From: Kitasatospora sp. NBC_00374
GTDB lineage: Bacteria; Actinomycetota; Actinomycetes; Streptomycetales; Streptomycetaceae
Direction of reading: 5' to 3'
Assembly: GCF_041434935.1 (NCBI RefSeq)
Contig: NZ_CP107964.1
Span: forward strand, 4,340,001-4,404,000
DNA: 64,000 nt
The notes beneath the pieces were generated by a model, which saw only the letters and a list, made by a program, of their open reading frames with translations, made no database searches and was not told where the DNA came from. Made by a program: the position numbers and the translations under genes. Positions within the stretch are counted from its first letter, which is position 1. The number at the start of each line of letters is the position of its first letter. Positions 16,866 to 25,958 of the stretch are shown here, one piece after another.

Positions 16866-18101
16866 TCAGCCGCCGACCGTCCAGGTCACCGTCCGGGTCA
16901 TGAACTCGTCGCGGAACGCCTCGTCCCGCACCCAGTCGGTGGTGTCCGTGACGGTGGCGCGCACGGTCACCCGGTGGCCCGGGGCCAGCGGCAGCAGGCC
17001 GGTGTCCAACCAGGTCCGGTCCGTCGCCTGGGGCTCCACCGGGATCCCGTCCACCGTCCACTCCACCCGCAGCTGGCGGGGCCCGGTCAGCTGCAGCGGG
17101 TGGACGGTCAGGCGGGTCCGCCCGGCCACCGCGCCGGGTGCCGGGGTGGGCGGGTCCATCGGCCGGACCCGGCGGTAGATCTGCTCGATGATGGCCTCGC
17201 GGGAGGGAAGGTTGTAGGCGCCGCCGAGGGTGCGCATGACCGAGTCCTCGGTCGGCCGGTAGAGCCCGTTGGCACTGCGGTACGCCCCGATCTGGCCGCC
17301 GCCGTCGGGGGACTGCGCGTCCAGCCAGCGCCACCACTTCACCTTGTTCTGGCGCATCTGGTCGGCGTTGAGGGTGGACAGGTTCGGGTAGTCGGCGTCG
17401 TCCGGGGCACTGTCGTACTCGTCGCCCAGCTCTCCGACGGTGTGCCCGATCTCGTGCTGGATGATCCGGCCCGCGTCCGGGCTGCCGCCGGCCAGCGTGG
17501 TCACCCCGGTGCCGCCGGCGCCGCCGTACTCGCTGGAGTTGGCCAGCGCGATCAGGTACTGCGGGCCGTTGCTCTCACCGGCGAAGCGGGCGGTGGCGGA
17601 CTCGTCGGCGCACAGCAGCCGGGCGGTGCCCTCGCACCAGAAGTGCATGCCGAGCGGGGTGCCGACCGCCCGGCCGTCGGTCTCGCCCTCGGCGATGCCT
17701 GCCGCCGGGGAGACCACGTCCACCCGCCTTATGTTGAAGAAGTCCTGGTAGCTGCGGAACGGCTCGATCTCCATCAGGGCGCGCCAGGCCCGGTCGGCCT
17801 GCTCCCGGAACATCCCCTGCTGCTCGGCGGTGTAGCCGTCGCCCAGCAGGACCAGCGTGATCCGGTTGGCCGGGTCCCCCGACCGCCGTATGTCGACGGT
17901 GGGCGCCGCAGGGGCCCTGAGGTCCGCCTGCTGGGGGCTGCGCGGTGGCGCCGCGTGGTCGATCAGCGGGCCGGCCGGCGGTCCTATCACCGTGGCCGGG
18001 GAGGGCGCGACGAGCTCCAGTACGGCGGGCAGGGCGGCGGCCGAGATCAGCACCAGCGCTGCGGTACTCCGGACGAAACGGCCATGAGTGCCAGACGGCA
18101 T
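16866..18101 (-). CDS. Secreted M64-type (IgA peptidase family) metallopeptidase
   Basis: The 411-residue protein has a basic N-terminus followed by a hydrophobic segment (about residues 10-35) and a likely signal cleavage. The core has ITLVLLGDGYTAEQQGMF, typical of the M64 family, and the zinc motif HEIGHTVGELGDEYD (His216, Glu217, His220, with Asp227 nearby). A C-terminal beta-rich domain of about 90 residues follows (LRVEWTVDGIPVE). The ATG at 18101 is preferred over an upstream start because GAGGA precedes it. It should act outside the cell on proteins; the natural substrate is unknown. Confidence 0.9.
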   Translation of the reverse strand: MPSGTHGRFVRSTAALVLISAAALPAVLELVAPSPATVIGPPAGPLIDHAAPPRSPQQADLRAPAAPTVDIRRSGDPANRITLVLLGDGYTAEQQGMFREQADRAWRALMEIEPFRSYQDFFNIRRVDVVSPAAGIAEGETDGRAVGTPLGMHFWCEGTARLLCADESATARFAGESNGPQYLIALANSSEYGGAGGTGVTTLAGGSPDAGRIIQHEIGHTVGELGDEYDSAPDDADYPNLSTLNADQMRQNKVKWWRWLDAQSPDGGGQIGAYRSANGLYRPTEDSVMRTLGGAYNLPSREAIIEQIYRRVRPMDPPTPAPGAVAGRTRLTVHPLQLTGPRQLRVEWTVDGIPVEPQATDRTWLDTGLLPLAPGHRVTVRATVTDTTDWVRDEAFRDEFMTRTVTWTVGG

Positions 18102-18353
18102 ACGGGTCGTCCTCGGGGCTCCGGTCACCCGGCGGGGCGCGCGGGTGGGGGGTCGGAAAGACGTACCCGTCGCACACCGCGCCCGGTCGCCGCCGGGCCG
18201 AGGTTCGCCCCGCCGGCCCAGGCCCTCACCGGTCCGGCGCAGCCCGGCTGGCGAAGCCGGCCCGCAGGGCGCAGGGGCGCGCGCGTCACCGGGGCCTGCG
18301 GGCCGCCGCCCTGGGTGGCGCCCCGCCGCCGGCCGGACGACTCGGACGGCGGG

Positions 18354-19595
18354 TCAGCCGCTCCGCCGCCCGCCGAGCACCAGGTGGGTCGCAAGACCCA
18401 GCAGCAGACCCCAGAAGGCCGCTCCGATGCCGAACAGGCTCATCCCCGAGGCGGTGGCCAGGAAGGTCACCACGGCGGCGTCCCGGCCGTGTGGCTCGGT
18501 CAGGGCGACGGTCAGGCTGCCCTGGAAGGAGGCCAGCAGGGCGACCCCGGCGATCACCGCGATCAAGGCGTGCGGCAGTCCGGTGAACAGGCTGACCAGC
18601 ACCCCGCCGAAGCTGCCCACCAGCAGGTAGAGGACGCCCGCGGACATACCGGCGACGTAGCGGCGGCGCGGGTCCGGGTGGCTCTCCGGGCTGGTGCAGA
18701 TCGCCGCGGTGATGGCGGCCAGATTGATGCCCGGGGAGCCGAACGGCGCCAGCAGGACGGAGACCGCGCCGGTCGCGCCGATCAGCAACCGGTCGTCGGG
18801 CCGGTAGCCGGAGGCCCGCATGATGCCGAGGCCGGGCGCGTTCTGCGAGGCGAGCGCGACGATGGTGAGCGGAAGCGCCAGGCCCACCGTCGCCGCCCAG
18901 GACAGAGCCGGCACGGTGAGCACCGGCACGGTCGGCCCGCCCGAGCCGAGGTTGAGCGGCAGACCGACGGTCGCCGCCGCCAGCACCGCCCCGGCGAGCA
19001 GGGCCACCGGCACCGCGTACCGCGGCACCAGCCGCTTGGCCAGCAGGAACGCCGTGAAGCAGCCCAGGACCAGGACCGGGGCGCCGCGCAGTTCGGTGAA
19101 GATGCCCGCGCCGAAGGTGAACAGGATGCCCGCCAGCATCGCGTTGACGATCCCGGTCGGGATCGCCCGGACCAGCCGGCCGAACAGCCCGGTCAGCCCG
19201 AACAGCGCGACCGCGACACTGCTCAGGACGAAGGCACCGACCGCGTCCCGGTACGGGTACTGGCCGAGGCTCGCCACCAGCAGCGCCGCCCCCGGGGTGG
19301 ACCATGCGGTGATCACCGGCGTCCTGGTCCACCAGGAGAGCAGCAGGCAGGTCAACCCGCTGCCGATGGACACCGCCCAGATCCAGGACGCGGTGTGCGC
19401 CGGGTCCAGGCGGCCCGCGGCCGCGGCGGCGAGCACCACGACGAGCGGGCCGGAGAAGGACACCGCGATGCACACCAGCCCGGCGAGCAGGGCCGGGAGG
19501 GAGACGTCCCGGCGCAGCGAGGGTCCCGGGCCGGGCGGCTCGGCAGGGTCGGGGGACTGGACGGTGGAGCGCTGGACTATCGAGGGGTCGGCCAC
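18354..19595 (-). CDS. BenE-family benzoate/H+ symporter-like transporter
   Basis: The 413 residues contain 11-12 membrane segments from about residue 33 to the end. Family-type stretches are SWWTRTPVITAWSTPGAALL, GAFVLSSVAVALFGLTGLFG, FGSPGINLAAITAAICTS and FQGSLTVALTEP. BenE carriers take up benzoate or related aromatic acids with protons. No benzoate catabolic genes are near, so the substrate is uncertain. It is transcribed away from the sortase-substrate remnant. Confidence 0.88.
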   Translation of the reverse strand: MADPSIVQRSTVQSPDPAEPPGPGPSLRRDVSLPALLAGLVCIAVSFSGPLVVVLAAAAAGRLDPAHTASWIWAVSIGSGLTCLLLSWWTRTPVITAWSTPGAALLVASLGQYPYRDAVGAFVLSSVAVALFGLTGLFGRLVRAIPTGIVNAMLAGILFTFGAGIFTELRGAPVLVLGCFTAFLLAKRLVPRYAVPVALLAGAVLAAATVGLPLNLGSGGPTVPVLTVPALSWAATVGLALPLTIVALASQNAPGLGIMRASGYRPDDRLLIGATGAVSVLLAPFGSPGINLAAITAAICTSPESHPDPRRRYVAGMSAGVLYLLVGSFGGVLVSLFTGLPHALIAVIAGVALLASFQGSLTVALTEPHGRDAAVVTFLATASGMSLFGIGAAFWGLLLGLATHLVLGGRRSG

Positions 19596-19692
19596 CCGAG
19601 CAGTATCCCGTCAGGCCGTTCGGGACTCCCGGAAATAACCTCGGACCCACCTGCAACCCCCGGCGGGGACGCACGTCCAAGAGTGCGAGTGA

Positions 19693-19989
19693 GCGGAACC
19701 AGGCCCCGCCACGCCGGCTCCGGCCCCGTCCGAGGCCGCCGAGCAGGCCGCCGCCGCACGGGCCGCCGCCCCGAAGCCCGCGGCCGCGCAGGCCGCGGCG
19801 CACCAGACCGCCCCCCAGCGCCCCGCCCGGCCCGCGGTCACCGCGGCCGTGGACGGCGCCGAGCCCGTCGCGGAGCTGGCCGAGACCGGTCCTTCCGCAC
19901 CCACCGGCTTCCTGTTCGGCTCGGCCGCCGTCTGCCCGCTGTTCGGCCTCGGCGTGCTGTACGGCGTCCGCCGGATCGGCCGGCGCTGA
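19693..19989 (+). pseudogene. 3' remnant of a sortase-anchored protein (LAETG signal)
   Basis: A frame with no ATG start runs from just after an in-frame stop at 19690 to a TGA at 19987. It encodes about 60 Ala/Pro-rich residues and then VAELAETGPSAPT, a hydrophobic stretch (GFLFGSAAVCPLFGLGVLYG) and VRRIGRR. LAxTG followed by a membrane span and basic tail is the cell-wall sorting signal used by class E sortases of streptomycetes. No signal peptide or ribosome site precedes it. A 19-bp terminator hairpin follows directly. I read it as the surviving C-terminus of a lost surface protein gene. Confidence 0.6.
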
Positions 19990-20004
19990 GCCGCCGCCCG
20001 CACG

Positions 20005-20047
20005 CGGACGGGCCCCGCACCTCCGGGAGAGGTGCGGGGCCCGTCCG
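20005..20047. terminator. Bidirectional hairpin terminator
   Basis: A perfect 19-bp stem (20005-20023 with 20029-20047) and five-base loop sit 15 bases after the LAETG remnant stop and 14 bases beyond the bkdC stop on the other strand, so it serves both directions. Confidence 0.85.
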
Positions 20048-20060
20048 TTCGTCCGTGCCG

Positions 20061-21479
20061 TCAGCCCCAGGTGATGAGGCGCTTCGGCCGCTCCAGGATC
20101 GCCGCGGTGTCCGCGAGGACCTTGGAACCGAGCTCGCCGTCGACCAGGCGGTGGTCGAAGGACAGGGCCAACGTGGTGACCTGGCGGGGCACCACCTTGC
20201 CCTTGTGCACCCACGGCAGCTCCCGGACCGCGCCGAAGGCCAGAATGGCGGCCTCGCCGGGGTTGAGGATCGGGGTGCCGGTGTCGACGCCGAAGACGCC
20301 GACGTTGGTGATGGTGATCGAGCCGCCCTGCATGTCCGCCGGGGAGGTCTTGCCCTGGCGGGCGGTGTCGATCAGGTCGCCGAGCGAGACCGCCAGCTGG
20401 GGCAGGGTCTGGGAGCCGGCGTCCTTGATGTTCGGGACGATCAGCCCGCGCGGGGTGGCGGCCGCGATGCCGAGGTTGACCTGGCCCTTGAGGACGATCT
20501 CCTGGGCCGCCTCGTCCCAGCTGGCGTTGACCTCCGGGTAGCGGCGGACGGCCGTCAGCAGCGCCTTGGCGACCAGCAGCAGCGGGCTGACCCGCACGCC
20601 CTGGCCCAGCTCGCCGGTCTCCTTGAGCTTGCGTACCAGCTTCATCGTCCGGGTCACGTCGACCTGGACGAACTCGGTCACGTGCGGGGCGGTGAAGGCC
20701 GAGGAGACCATCGCCGCGGCCGTGGCCTTGCGGACGCCCTTGACCGGGATCCGCACATCGCCGGCGCCGGTGGTGACCGCCGCGGCGACCGGCTGCGGCT
20801 CGGCCGCGAACACCGGAGCCTCGGCCGGGACGGCCACCGGCGCGACGGCGGAGTGCACGTCCTCACGGGTGATCACCCCGCCGGGGCCGGTCGCCACGAT
20901 CGTGCGCAGGTCGATGCCGAGGTCCTTGGCGAGCTTGCGGACCGGCGGCTTGGCCAGCGGACGGTCGCCCTCGACGACGGGAGCGGCGGCCTGCACCGGC
21001 ACCGCGACCGGCACCGGGACGGGGACGACGGGAGCCGGCGCCGCCACGGGCCGGGCCGGCGCAGCCGGCGCACGACGCGCCCGGCGCTGTGTGCCGCCCG
21101 TCCGCGGCCCGTACCCGACGAGCACCTCGCGGCGCTCCGGCACGGCCGCCTCGGCCCCGCCGGCGGCGGGGGCGGCGACGGGTGCGGCAGCGGCCGGGGC
21201 GGCGGGCTCGGCCGGGGCCGCGCCGGCGACCGCCACCGAGATGATCGAGGTGCCGACGTCGACCGTCGTCCCCTCGGGGAAGAACAGCTGCTCGACCGTG
21301 CCCGTGAACGGGATCGGCAGCTCGACCGCGGCCTTCGCGGTCTCGACCTCACAGACGACCTGGCCGTCCGTCACGGTGTCACCGGGCTTGACGAACCAGG
21401 TGAGGATCTCGGCCTCGGTCAGGCCTTCGCCGACGTCGGGCATCTTGAACTCGCGGAGCGAGCGAACTTCGGTGGTCAC
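20061..21479 (-). CDS. bkdC: Branched-chain 2-oxo-acid dehydrogenase E2 (dihydrolipoyl acyltransferase)
   Basis: The 472-residue E2 core of the complex that makes branched-chain acyl-CoA from Val, Leu and Ile keto acids, precursors of branched fatty acids and polyketides. Domains in order: a lipoyl domain (residues 10-85, lipoylated Lys49 in VETAKAAVELP), an Ala/Pro-rich linker to about 180, a peripheral-subunit-binding domain (PPVRKLAKDLGIDLRTI), and a catalytic domain with the active-site motif FDHRLVDG near the C-terminus. GTG start at 21479 with GAGAGGAG upstream. It is third in an operon, 16 bases after bkdB. Confidence 0.95.
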   Translation of the reverse strand: MTTEVRSLREFKMPDVGEGLTEAEILTWFVKPGDTVTDGQVVCEVETAKAAVELPIPFTGTVEQLFFPEGTTVDVGTSIISVAVAGAAPAEPAAPAAAAPVAAPAAGGAEAAVPERREVLVGYGPRTGGTQRRARRAPAAPARPVAAPAPVVPVPVPVAVPVQAAAPVVEGDRPLAKPPVRKLAKDLGIDLRTIVATGPGGVITREDVHSAVAPVAVPAEAPVFAAEPQPVAAAVTTGAGDVRIPVKGVRKATAAAMVSSAFTAPHVTEFVQVDVTRTMKLVRKLKETGELGQGVRVSPLLLVAKALLTAVRRYPEVNASWDEAAQEIVLKGQVNLGIAAATPRGLIVPNIKDAGSQTLPQLAVSLGDLIDTARQGKTSPADMQGGSITITNVGVFGVDTGTPILNPGEAAILAFGAVRELPWVHKGKVVPRQVTTLALSFDHRLVDGELGSKVLADTAAILERPKRLITWG

Positions 21480-21495
21480 GGCTCTCGCTCCTCTC

Positions 21496-22470
21496 TCAGT
21501 ACGCCAGGGCGCGGTCGACGGCGTCCAGCACCCGGTCCAGGTCCGGCAGGTACTGCTCCTCGACCCGCGACGGCGGGTACGGGGCGTGGTAGCCGCCGAC
21601 CCGCAGGATCGGCGCCTCCAGGTGGTAGAAGCAGGTCTCGGTGAGCCGGGCGGCCAGCTCGGCGCCGAGGCCCAGGAAGACCGGGGCCTCGTGCACCACG
21701 ATGCCACGCCCGGTGCGCCGCACCGACGCCTCGACGGTGGCGAAGTCGATCGGCGACAGCGAGCGCAGGTCCACGACCTCCAGGCTGCGGCCGTCCTCGG
21801 CGGCCGCCGCGGCGGCCTCGTGGCAGACCTTGACCATCGGCCCGTACGCGATCAGCGTCGCGTCGGTGCCCGGCCGGGCGATCCGCGCCGAGTACAGGTC
21901 CGTGGTGGGCGCGTCCTGCACCTCGCCCTTGTCCCAGTAGCGGCGCTTGGGCTCCAGGAAGATCACCGGGTCGTCCGACTCGATGGCCTGCCGGAGCATC
22001 CAGTGCGCGTCGTCGGCGTTGGACGGGCTGACCACCCGCAGGCCGGCGGTGTGCGCGAAGTACGCCTCGTGCGACTCGCTGTGGTGCTCGACCGCGCCGA
22101 TGCCGCCGCCGTACGGGATCCGGATGGTGACCGGCATCTTCACGTGGCCGAGCGCGCGGGCGTGCATCTTGGCCAGCTGGGTGACGATCTGGTCGAAGGC
22201 CGGGTAGACGAAGCCGTCGAACTGGATCTCCACCACCGGGCGGTAGCCGCGCAGCGCGAGACCGATCGCGGTACCGACGATGCCGGACTCGGCGAGCGGG
22301 GTGTCGATCACCCGGTCCTCGCCGAAGTCCTTCTGCAGACCGTCGGTGATCCGGAAGACACCGCCGAGCTTGCCGATGTCCTCGCCCATGAGCAGGGTCT
22401 TCGGGTCGTTCTCGAGCGACTTGCGCAGCGCCTCGTTGAGCGCCTTGGCGATGCTGAGCTGACCTGCCAT
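21496..22470 (-). CDS. bkdB: Branched-chain 2-oxo-acid dehydrogenase E1 beta subunit
   Basis: The 324-residue beta subunit of the thiamine-diphosphate E1 component. Typical stretches are ALNEALRKSLENDPKTLLMG, EDIGKLGGVFRITDGL, DTPLAESGIVGTAIGLAL, QFDGFVYPAFDQIVTQLAKM and EHHSESHEAYFAHTAGLRVV. The C-terminal domain carries VDLRSLSPIDFATVEASV. The ATG shares one base with the stop of bkdA (TGATG), so the two E1 subunits are translationally coupled at equal dosage. It acts with bkdA and bkdC and an E3 encoded elsewhere. Confidence 0.95.
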   Translation of the reverse strand: MAGQLSIAKALNEALRKSLENDPKTLLMGEDIGKLGGVFRITDGLQKDFGEDRVIDTPLAESGIVGTAIGLALRGYRPVVEIQFDGFVYPAFDQIVTQLAKMHARALGHVKMPVTIRIPYGGGIGAVEHHSESHEAYFAHTAGLRVVSPSNADDAHWMLRQAIESDDPVIFLEPKRRYWDKGEVQDAPTTDLYSARIARPGTDATLIAYGPMVKVCHEAAAAAAEDGRSLEVVDLRSLSPIDFATVEASVRRTGRGIVVHEAPVFLGLGAELAARLTETCFYHLEAPILRVGGYHAPYPPSRVEEQYLPDLDRVLDAVDRALAY

Positions 22471-23621
22471 CAGAGGTTCTCCCCACCCTCGAAGGAGGCC
22501 GCGTACGCCTCGTACTCGGCCCGTTCCTCGGCTACCAGTGTGTGCGGCTCGGCGTACACGTGGTCGAAGATCAGGGTCGGGTCCGGGTCCGGCATGCTGC
22601 GCACGCCCTCGCGCACCCGCAGGCCCAGCTTCTCGCTCTGGGCCTCGACGTCGGCGAAGAACGCCTCGTCGGCGAGGCCCTCCTTGTCGAGGTAGGCCTT
22701 CAGCCGCAGGATCGGGTCCTTGGCCTTCCAGGCCTCGGTCTCCTCGGTGAGCCGGTAGCGGGTCGGGTCGTCGGAGGTGGTGTGCGCGCCCATCCGGTAG
22801 GTGAACGCCTCGATCAGCACCGGACCGGCGCCGGTCCGGGCGCGGTCCAGCGCCCAGCGGGTGACCGCGAGGCAGGCCAGCACGTCGTTGCCGTCGACCC
22901 GCACGCCGGGGAAGCCGAAGCCGGAGGCGCGGCGGTAGAGCGGGATCTTGGTCTGGGTGGTGGTCGGCTCGGAGATCGCCCACTGGTTGTTCTGGCAGAA
23001 GAACACCACCGGCGCGTTGTAGACCGAGGCGAAGGTGAACGCCTCGTTGACGTCGCCCTGGCTGGAGGCGCCGTCACCGAAGTACGCGATCACCGCGTCG
23101 TCCGCGCCGTCCTTGGTGATGCCCATCGCGTAACCGGTGGCGTGCAGGGTCTGCGAGCCGATCACGATGGTGTAAAGGTGGAAGTTCTTCTCGTTCGGGT
23201 CCCAGCCGCCGTGGTTCACGCCGCGGAACATGCCGAGCAGGTTCAGCGGGTCCACGTCCCGGCACCAGGCCACGCCGTGCTCCCGGTAGGTCGGGAAGGC
23301 GTAGTCGCCCGGCCGCATCGCGCGGCCGGAGCCGACCTGGGCGGCCTCCTGGCCGAGCAGCGAGGCCCACAGGCCCAGCTCGCCCTGCCGCTGCAGCGAG
23401 GTGGCCTCGGCGTCGAAGCGCCGGACCAGTACCAGATCGCGGTAGAGGGAGCGCAGCTCCTCCGGGGTGGTCTCCAGCGGGAACTCGGGGTGCTCGACCC
23501 GCTCGCCTTCCGGCGTGAGCAGCTGGACGAGCTCCGGCGGGGCGTCGGTACCCGTGCGGAGGTTGTCAGGGACGCCGGGGGCAGCCTTCTTGCGCGCCCT
23601 CGCCGTGCTTTTGACGGTCAC
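22470..23621 (-). CDS. bkdA: Branched-chain 2-oxo-acid dehydrogenase E1 alpha subunit
   Basis: The 383-residue alpha subunit binds thiamine diphosphate through GDGASSQGDVNEAFTFASVY followed by FFCQNNQWAIS. The catalytic loop with YRMGAHTTSDDPTRYR is the branched-chain type. The GTG at 23621 is the best start: GAGGAG lies five bases upstream, while an earlier GTG lies within that ribosome site. First gene of the bkdABC operon, with a 378-base upstream region shared with a divergent response regulator. Confidence 0.95.
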   Translation of the reverse strand: MTVKSTARARKKAAPGVPDNLRTGTDAPPELVQLLTPEGERVEHPEFPLETTPEELRSLYRDLVLVRRFDAEATSLQRQGELGLWASLLGQEAAQVGSGRAMRPGDYAFPTYREHGVAWCRDVDPLNLLGMFRGVNHGGWDPNEKNFHLYTIVIGSQTLHATGYAMGITKDGADDAVIAYFGDGASSQGDVNEAFTFASVYNAPVVFFCQNNQWAISEPTTTQTKIPLYRRASGFGFPGVRVDGNDVLACLAVTRWALDRARTGAGPVLIEAFTYRMGAHTTSDDPTRYRLTEETEAWKAKDPILRLKAYLDKEGLADEAFFADVEAQSEKLGLRVREGVRSMPDPDPTLIFDHVYAEPHTLVAEERAEYEAYAASFEGGENL

Positions 23622-23999
23622 GTTCACTCCTCGGTCTGTCCGGCCGCCCGGGGTCGCCGGTGCCGGTCCGGTCACCGCCTCGCGCGGCGCGCTTGGGTGT
23701 GCGCGCCGGGTGCTCGGCAGGTGGTGATCCTCTTCCGACGGCGTCCCTCTGCGAGAACGTTACCCAGCGGCGCCCCTTGGCGCGCTTGCGCTAGGACGTC
23801 CTAGTTCTTCACCCCGAGAGCCACGGATGTGGCGTGGCTCTCCCGGCGGTGCCGTCAGGACACCAGCGCACGCTATCCGGGCGAAGCGCTCGGCGTAAGG
23901 GGGTAACGGGAATCGATTCTGTGTCCGTCCCGGCCCGACCTCCGGGGGCCCCGTCTCGAACCGTGAGACGCGATCGGGTCGGTATGGGAGGATTTGTGG
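23622..23999. promoter_or_regulatory. Divergent promoter region of bkdABC and a response regulator
   Basis: This 378-base region between divergent starts contains the perfect 14-bp palindrome CTAGGACGTCCTAG at 23791-23804, about 170 bases before the bkdA start and 196 before the regulator start. A palindrome of this size is a plausible binding site for a dimeric LuxR-type regulator such as the one encoded next door. The rest shows no coding sequence. Confidence 0.5.
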
Positions 24000-24659
24000 G
24001 TGACCAATTCCGGACAAATCAGAGTTTTCCTCCTCGACGACCACGAGGTGGTCCGCCGGGGCGTCCACGACCTGCTCTCCATGGAGGGCGACATCGAGGT
24101 GGTCGGCGAGGCCGGCACCGCCACCGAGGCGCTCGCCCGGATCCCGGCCGTCCGGCCGGACGTCGCGGTGCTGGACGTCCGGCTCCCCGACGGGAACGGG
24201 GTCGAGGTGTGCCGGGAGGTGCGTTCGCTCGATCCGGCGATCAAGTGCCTGATGCTCACCTCGTTCTCCGACGACGAGGCGTTGTTCGATGCGATCATGG
24301 CCGGGGCCTCGGGTTATGTCCTGAAGGCGATCCGCGGCACCGACCTGCTGGCCGCCGTCCGGGACGTGGCGGCCGGGAAGTCGCTGCTCGACCCGGTCGC
24401 CACCGGCCGGGTGCTGGAGCGGCTGCGCGAGGGCGGCGCCAAGGAGGACGAGCGGCTGGCCCAGCTGACCAAGCAGGAGCGCCGGATCCTCGACCTGATC
24501 GGCGAGGGGATGACCAACCGGCAGATCGGCAATGAACTTCACCTGGCGGAGAAGACGGTGAAGAACTACGTCTCCAGCCTGCTGGCCAAGATGGGAATGG
24601 AGCGCCGCACCCAGGCGGCGGCCTACGTGGCCCGCCACCAGTCCGACCAGCAGCACTGA
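24000..24659 (+). CDS. LuxR-type response regulator (DevR/NarL family), no kinase adjacent
   Basis: The 219-residue protein has a receiver domain with the DDHE acidic pocket, phosphoacceptor Asp at about 59 in VLDVRLPDGNG, and Lys in YVLKAIRG. A C-terminal LuxR helix-turn-helix follows (LTKQERRILDLIGEGMTNRQ, then AEKTVKNYVSSLLAKMGMER). GGGAGG upstream fits the GTG at 24000 much better than the TTG at 23994. The sequence of both halves is closest to the DevR/DosR pattern. There is no histidine kinase gene beside it, so it is an orphan in this window. It may control bkdABC or itself. Confidence 0.93.
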   Translation: MTNSGQIRVFLLDDHEVVRRGVHDLLSMEGDIEVVGEAGTATEALARIPAVRPDVAVLDVRLPDGNGVEVCREVRSLDPAIKCLMLTSFSDDEALFDAIMAGASGYVLKAIRGTDLLAAVRDVAAGKSLLDPVATGRVLERLREGGAKEDERLAQLTKQERRILDLIGEGMTNRQIGNELHLAEKTVKNYVSSLLAKMGMERRTQAAAYVARHQSDQQH

Positions 24660-24725
24660 ACAGCGCCTAATCATACTCCTGACGGCGTGTCAAGTACCTA
24701 TTGCGCCAGGCATTACGCTCGCCCC

Positions 24726-25907
24726 GTGACCGCACAATCGCACCCCTCGGCCCCGTCCGACCCGGCATCGGCCCTGTTCGCACCGGTGTTCCTGCCCCAC
24801 CCGTCGCTCCCGGGCGACACCCAGTCACCCGGTCGGCCGATAGCGGGTGCGCCGGCCCGGCCCGATCCGGCCGCCCCGCCCGTCGGCACCCTCAGCCCCC
24901 CGGTCGCGCACACCGCGGTGGCCGGGGTGCTGCGGGAGTACCGCACGGCGCCGGCACTGCGGGTGAAGCCGGTGGCCGAAGGGCTGCTCAACCGCGGCTA
25001 CCGGGTGACCACCGAGGCGGGCACGTACTTCCTCAAGTGCTATGTGGACCAGGCCACCGCGGGCCGTCCGGCCGTCACCGCCCAGCACCGCGCCACCCTC
25101 GCCCTGCACCGCCTCGGCCTGCCGGTGGCGCCGCCGCTGGCCGCCCAGGACGGCCGGACGGCGGTCGCGCACGGCGGCCGGCTGTTCGCACTGTTCCCCT
25201 GGGTGTCGGGGACGCACCGGCACGGCACCGACCTCGACCAGCAGCAGTGCACCGATCTGGGCGCGCTGCTCGGCCGGCTGCACGGCGCACTTGCGCAGGT
25301 CTGCGCCCCTGTCCGGCAACCACCCGGAAGGCTGACGGCGGACCCGGCCGAGACCGGCCTGCTGATCGCCGAACTGCTCCGCCGGGCCCGCCGGCACGAA
25401 CCGCACACCGCCTTCGACACCCTGGCCGAGCAACGGCTCACGGAACGGGCCGAGTTGATCGCCGCCCACCACCACCTGCGGCCGGCCCCCACCGCCGCCC
25501 CGCCCACCGGCTGGACGCACGGCGACTTCCACGGCCTCAACCTGCTGCACCGCAGCGGCCGGGTGGTCGCGGTGCTCGACTGGGACAAGCTCGGCCTGCA
25601 TCCGACGGCCGAGGAGGCCGTCCGCTCGGCCACCCTGATCTTCAACGACCCCGCCACCGGGGTCCTCGACCTCTGCCGGGTCAGGCACTACGCCCGCGGC
25701 TACCGGGACTCCGGCGCCGCCGGGGCCCGTCAGATGGCCGCCGCCGTCCACCGGGTCTGGTGGGAGCGGCTCAACGACCTGTGGATGCTCCAGTGGCACT
25801 ACCAGCGCGGCGACCACCGAGCCGACCCGCTCTTCCCCGCCTCGGCCGGTCAACTCGCCTGGTGGTGCGAGGAGTACGAACAGGTCCTGGACGCCTTCAC
25901 CAACTGA
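24726..25907 (+). CDS. Aminoglycoside phosphotransferase-family (APH/choline kinase fold) protein
   Basis: The 393-residue protein has a Pro/Ala-rich N-terminus of about 65 residues and then a kinase-like core: VAEGLLNRGYRVTTEAGTYF with the ATP-binding Lys in FLKCYV, the catalytic loop THGDFHGLNLL (about 264-274) and the metal-binding VLDWDKLGLHP (Asp285). Such proteins phosphorylate small hydroxyl compounds; resistance to an antibiotic is not implied. I start at the GTG at 24726: TACGCT six bases before it and TCAAGT 18 bases further up look like a leaderless promoter. An ATG-type start 13 codons earlier is possible. Confidence 0.85.
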   Translation: MTAQSHPSAPSDPASALFAPVFLPHPSLPGDTQSPGRPIAGAPARPDPAAPPVGTLSPPVAHTAVAGVLREYRTAPALRVKPVAEGLLNRGYRVTTEAGTYFLKCYVDQATAGRPAVTAQHRATLALHRLGLPVAPPLAAQDGRTAVAHGGRLFALFPWVSGTHRHGTDLDQQQCTDLGALLGRLHGALAQVCAPVRQPPGRLTADPAETGLLIAELLRRARRHEPHTAFDTLAEQRLTERAELIAAHHHLRPAPTAAPPTGWTHGDFHGLNLLHRSGRVVAVLDWDKLGLHPTAEEAVRSATLIFNDPATGVLDLCRVRHYARGYRDSGAAGARQMAAAVHRVWWERLNDLWMLQWHYQRGDHRADPLFPASAGQLAWWCEEYEQVLDAFTN

Positions 25908-25921
25908 CCCGGGACGCCGTC

Positions 25922-25950
25922 GGCCCCCGGTGCCCAGGGCACCGGGGGCC
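25922..25950. terminator. Bidirectional hairpin terminator
   Basis: A perfect 13-bp stem (25922-25934 with 25938-25950) and three-base loop lie between the converging APH-like and Ser/Thr kinase genes. Confidence 0.8.
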
Positions 25951-25958
25951 GGCCGGGG

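Noticed and set aside
19611..20003. Minus-strand frame of 130 codons over the LAETG remnant
   Set aside because: The plus-strand frame carries a specific sorting signal followed by a terminator; the minus frame is an Ala/Arg-rich shadow without ribosome site.
16974..21644. Open frame of 1556 codons on the plus strand
   Set aside because: Antisense to the M64, BenE and bkd genes, which have clear family sequence and ribosome sites; the long frame has none.
24726..25907. Antibiotic resistance gene (aminoglycoside kinase)
   Set aside because: The fold motifs are shared with choline, homoserine and fructosamine kinases; nothing in the context points to resistance.
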